Source: Alphaproteobacteria bacterium
GTDB lineage: Bacteria > Pseudomonadota > Alphaproteobacteria > Puniceispirillales > UBA1172
NCBI GenBank assembly: GCA_023259875.1
Contig: JALRFL010000158.1
Location: forward strand, 1 to 8,830
Direction of reading: 5' to 3'
Length of the DNA: 8,830 nt
The notes beneath the pieces were generated by a model. The model worked only from the letters and a program-made list of their open reading frames with translations. It was not told the DNA's origin and did no database searches. Position numbers and translations under genes: made by a program. The stretch's first letter is position 1; every line of letters begins with the position of its first letter. This document shows positions 6,870 to 8,830 of the stretch, one piece after another.

Positions 6870-6873
6870 CTCC
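6870..6873 (-). promoter_or_regulatory. Ribosome binding site that fixes the Rieske oxygenase start
   Basis: GGAG on the minus strand lies 6 bases (AAAACC) before the ATG at 6863. It overlaps the in-frame ATG at 6875, so the shorter product starting MKLSAQEV is favoured. Confidence 0.65.
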
Positions 6874-6949
6874 ATCAAATCTCGCTTTGATATGCGTTCT
6901 ATTGATGATGAGATTATGACGCGAAAACGGCTTGATGATTTTGATTTTT

Positions 6950-6977
6950 ATCGTCATAAATATGATATAAATCGTCA
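6950..6977. promoter_or_regulatory. Candidate AraC-type operator: two direct ATCGTCA repeats
   Basis: ATCGTCA occurs at 6950-6956 and again at 6971-6977, a 21-bp period (two helical turns), as expected for tandem half-sites bound by an AraC-family protein. A third, inverted partial copy (ATGACG, 6916-6921) lies nearer the operon start. The pair sits in the 129-bp divergent region between the Rieske operon and the regulator. TTGACG on the minus strand (6978-6973) overlaps the regulator-proximal copy and could be a -35 element, but no good -10 at standard spacing was seen, which fits an activator-dependent promoter. On the plus strand TATAAA (6966-6971) could be a -10 for the regulator, so autoregulation is possible. 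Confidence 0.45.
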
Positions 6978-6992
6978 ACACATTTTCCTATT

Positions 6993-7982
6993 ATGGTCAT
7001 CGCTTCACCATCCATATCTTTAGCCATGTTGATTTTGCCAAATTTCAACATGATGGTCACGACAGGATTTCTTGATCCCTTTCGAGCCGCGAATTATCTG
7101 CATGGGGCGCGCCGTTATCATTGGGATTATCTGGCGTTAGACCCAAGCCATTGCGCCGCCAGCAACGGAATGGTGCTAACCGATATCCAAGCGCTGAACA
7201 CCGCAAGATCACAATATGACATTGTTTCGGTTAGCGCCAGTTGGACACCGGATGCCTTTGCTGATCGTACCATACTGGCATGGCTTCGTACACAAGACCG
7301 TAAAGGCGCGATGATTGGCGGCATTGATACGGGTGCCTTTATCCTTGGTTACGCTGGCTTGATAGGCCATTATCAGCCTGTGATGCATTTTGAACATCAC
7401 GCCAGTTTTGCTGAGACCTTCCCTGAAGCCACCATCAGCCATAGCTCATTTTCGCTTGGCAACCGCCGGTTTTCTTGTGGGGGAGGAATATCCGCTGTTG
7501 ATTTGGGATTGGCTATCCTTGCCCAAACCGAAGACCCTGATATGATCGCACAGGTGGCGCGGTATCTTTACCATAGCCAAGCCAACCCAAGCCCCCTTCT
7601 CAACCATGGCCGCGCGGGTTTATCCCCGGAGGATAGCCTGCCGCAAAAACTCAAAAAAGCGCTTTTGCTGATGAAAGCGCATATCGAAGAGCCTATCAGC
7701 ATTCCTGATATCGCAAGGCAATTAGGCATATCCCAGCGTCAGCTTGAGCGCGATTTTCGCCAGCATCTTATGGCAACCCCAAAAGAGGTGTATCTGCAGT
7801 TACGGCTAAAACAAGCCCAAATGATGATCAGGCAAACCGATCTCAGTATCCTTGAGATTGCGGTTGCCAATGGGTTTTCCTCGCAAGAACATTTCTCGCG
7901 TCTGTATAAACGCAGTTACAACAAAACCCCGTCAGATGATCGCCTTGATGCGCGCATTCCATTTCAGTTTCGCGCCGTATGA
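6993..7982 (+). CDS. GlxA-type AraC-family transcriptional regulator (GbdR/CdhR-like)
   Basis: This 329-residue protein has an N-terminal DJ-1/PfpI-like (class I glutamine amidotransferase-like) domain over about residues 9-195 and a C-terminal AraC DNA-binding domain over about 220-318. The position of the DJ-1 nucleophilic cysteine is aspartate (Asp112 in GGIDTGAFIL), so the domain is a ligand sensor rather than an enzyme, as in GbdR and CdhR. The two helix-turn-helix units are around SIPDIARQLGISQRQLERDF (236-255) and SILEIAVANGFSSQEHFSRL (285-304), the latter the AraC signature. It is divergent from the Rieske operon, which it probably activates in response to the pathway's substrate or an intermediate such as carnitine, dehydrocarnitine or a betaine. 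No clear ribosome binding site precedes the ATG at 6993; an in-frame ATG at 7026 is an alternative that would remove 11 residues before the first strand. A strong terminator follows. Confidence 0.88.
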   Translation: MVIASPSISLAMLILPNFNMMVTTGFLDPFRAANYLHGARRYHWDYLALDPSHCAASNGMVLTDIQALNTARSQYDIVSVSASWTPDAFADRTILAWLRTQDRKGAMIGGIDTGAFILGYAGLIGHYQPVMHFEHHASFAETFPEATISHSSFSLGNRRFSCGGGISAVDLGLAILAQTEDPDMIAQVARYLYHSQANPSPLLNHGRAGLSPEDSLPQKLKKALLLMKAHIEEPISIPDIARQLGISQRQLERDFRQHLMATPKEVYLQLRLKQAQMMIRQTDLSILEIAVANGFSSQEHFSRLYKRSYNKTPSDDRLDARIPFQFRAV

Positions 7983-8090
7983 TTGGCCTAAACCTTGCCC
8001 TTAGCCTTGCTTTGATAACTTATTTTTATGGTTTGTGTAAATCTTTCCCAAATTTTTCCGTTATACCTAAGGTAAGTTCCTCCCTAACTC

Positions 8091-8117
8091 AAAGCCGCTT
8101 TATGCGGCTTTTCTTTT
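8091..8117 (+). terminator. Intrinsic (Rho-independent) terminator after the regulator gene
   Basis: AAAGCCGC (8091-8098) pairs perfectly with GCGGCTTT (8104-8111) around a TTTAT loop, and the T-rich tail TTTTCTTTT (8109-8117) follows. The 8-bp stem with A/T flanks is a textbook intrinsic terminator, about 110 bp after the regulator stop. The A-rich upstream arm could also give weak termination on the other strand. Confidence 0.85.
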
Positions 8118-8149
8118 GCCAGTCTTGTCAGCCGCTTGCCGTTTTGGGG

Positions 8150-8179
8150 TTAACAGGGCTATGCCTCATCCGCTATAGA
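8150..8179 (+). promoter_or_regulatory. Candidate sigma-70 promoter for the rhodanese gene
   Basis: TTAACA (8150-8155, five of six matches to the -35 consensus) and TATAGA (8174-8179, four of six to the -10) are separated by 18 bp. They lie just after the terminator, with a transcript start expected near 8186, about 70 bp before the rhodanese ATG. Confidence 0.45.
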
Positions 8180-8254
8180 TAAAGGGGCAAGGGTTATTAA
8201 GCCCAAGAGTTGATAACTAGACCTGATATCCAACAAAGAAAGCGAGCATTAGCC

Positions 8255-8590
8255 ATGCCACAAACCATCACAAAATCCGCCGCGTCAATGGTCAAAGAGG
8301 CCATGAAAGCGGTCAATGCCATCAGCGTTGAAGAGGCCTTATCCCTAGTTGATAGCCCGTCTCATGTGTTTGTGGATTTGCGCGACAGCAATGAGCAAGA
8401 GCGAGGCAGAATTCACGGGGCAATCCCCTCATCCAGAGGATTGATGGAGTTTCATATTGATCCAGAAAGCCCTGTCCATAATCCGGCGTTCAATCAGGAT
8501 AAGACCTATATCTTTTATTGTGCTTCCGGCGGCAGATCGGCGCTTTCCGCCAAGGTCGCGATGGATATGGGGCTTTCACCTGTCTTAAAT
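8255..8590 (+). CDS. Single-domain rhodanese-like protein, C-terminus lost at a junction
   Basis: From the ATG at 8255 the first 112 or so residues form a rhodanese (sulfurtransferase) domain: VFVDLRDSNEQERGRIHGAI at about 38-57 holds the CH2A-type aspartate-leucine-arginine-aspartate motif, and YCASGGRSA at 88-96 contains the active-site Cys89 in a CxxGxR loop. Such proteins carry sulfur as a cysteine persulfide and act in cyanide detoxification, sulfur transfer or tRNA thiolation; the role here is unknown. Weak GAG-containing ribosome binding sequence (8242-8246) precedes the ATG; the frame can be extended to a TTG at 8210 but without support. After SPVLNL the expected GG(F/W)xAW ending is absent. 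The reading frame continues formally to a stop at 8705-8707, but those last residues are a translation of foreign phage-like DNA in the wrong frame. The end given is approximate. Confidence 0.78.
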
Positions 8591-8830
8591 CTAACTCCTA
8601 TGGTCTTAATTTACCTGTTGGTACTTGGGTTGGTATGTTTAAGATTGATAATGATAAAGTGTGGAATGATTATGTTAAATCAGGTGAAACAAAAGGATTT
8701 AGTATAGAAGGTCTATTCACACACGATTTAGTTCATGCAAGTAAAGACCCAGAGGTAGAAGAAATCCTTGAAGCAGAAGCAGAATACCTACTAAACGAAA
8801 TAAGAAGAGTTGTAAAAGAAGATAAAAGAT
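8587..8830 (+). CDS. Phage XkdF-like (peptidase S78_2) protein, fragment
   Basis: An open frame, different from that of the rhodanese, runs from about 8587 to the window edge (81 codons, no start or stop seen). It contains GLNLPVGTWVGMFKID, DKVWNDYVKSGETKGFSIEG and a charged helical tail rich in Glu/Lys. The pattern GTWV...D..VW..VK.GE.KGFSIEG is the signature I associate with XkdF-like putative prohead protease proteins of tailed phages (Peptidase_S78_2). The region is visibly more AT-rich than the rest of the window and uses A/T-ending codons (AAA, GAA, AGA, TTA), in line with a phage origin. It may be a maturation protease fragment; its N-terminal catalytic part is absent because the fusion begins in mid-gene. 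It is unrelated to its neighbours. The family call is from memory of the motif. Confidence 0.62.

Larger units (their letters stand above)
7983..8254. other. Intergenic region between regulator and rhodanese gene
   Basis: This 272-bp stretch contains an intrinsic terminator (8091-8117) for the regulator and a candidate promoter (8150-8179) for the rhodanese gene. A 67-codon plus-strand frame (7979-8182) runs through the terminator hairpin and promoter and is not credible as a gene. Nothing else was recognised. Confidence 0.6.

Noticed and set aside
7979..8182. 67-codon frame overlapping the regulator stop
   Set aside because: It reads through the intrinsic terminator hairpin and the candidate promoter and has no protein similarity.
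8591..8707. C-terminal extension of the rhodanese as a transmembrane tail
   Set aside because: The hydrophobic stretch (MVLIYLLVLGLVCLRLIMI) looks like a membrane helix but is an out-of-frame translation of the phage-like sequence, which reads far better in its own frame.

Overview
The window looks like a fragment of a marine alphaproteobacterium, with a SAR116 / Puniceispirillum-like lineage as the best guess. The reasons are moderate GC, densely packed genes, and a set of quaternary-amine-type catabolic genes under a GlxA-type AraC regulator. This is a taxonomic inference from gene content, not from a marker gene. No rRNA, tRNA, CRISPR array or insertion sequence was seen.

Layout. The left end (1-249, minus) is the N-terminal part of a phytanoyl-CoA dioxygenase-family protein cut by the window edge. 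A 314-bp divergent intergenic region (250-563) carries a three-copy 13-bp repeat and a seven-codon reading frame with its own ribosome binding site. Two plus-strand genes follow with a 4-bp gap: a membrane fatty-acid desaturase (564-1448) and a stand-alone PhnD-like substrate-binding-fold protein with no signal peptide (1453-2178).

The centre (2200-6863, minus) is a compact five-gene operon, transcribed right to left: a GbcA/CntA-type Rieske oxygenase, an SDR dehydrogenase, a BKACE-family beta-keto acid cleavage enzyme, a second SDR, and an L-carnitine dehydrogenase-like 3-hydroxyacid dehydrogenase. It faces a divergent AraC-family regulator with a DJ-1/PfpI-like domain (6993-7982), of the GbdR/CdhR type. 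The 129-bp region between them holds two direct ATCGTCA repeats exactly 21 bp apart, a plausible operator. The gene set fits catabolism of carnitine or a related beta-hydroxy quaternary-amine acid: oxidation of the 3-hydroxyl to a keto group, acetyl-CoA-dependent cleavage by BKACE, and oxidative N-demethylation by the Rieske enzyme. The mix of one 3-hydroxyacyl-type and two SDR-type dehydrogenases, and the absence of a thioesterase and a Rieske reductase, make it differ from the textbook Pseudomonas arrangement. The true substrate is unproven.

The right end has a strong intrinsic terminator after the regulator (8091-8117), a likely promoter, and a single-domain rhodanese gene (from 8255). The rhodanese loses its homology abruptly at about 8585-8590. 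From there the DNA turns AT-rich and encodes, in another frame, part of a phage XkdF-like (peptidase S78_2) protein running off the window. This is either a chimeric assembly or a real phage-host junction.
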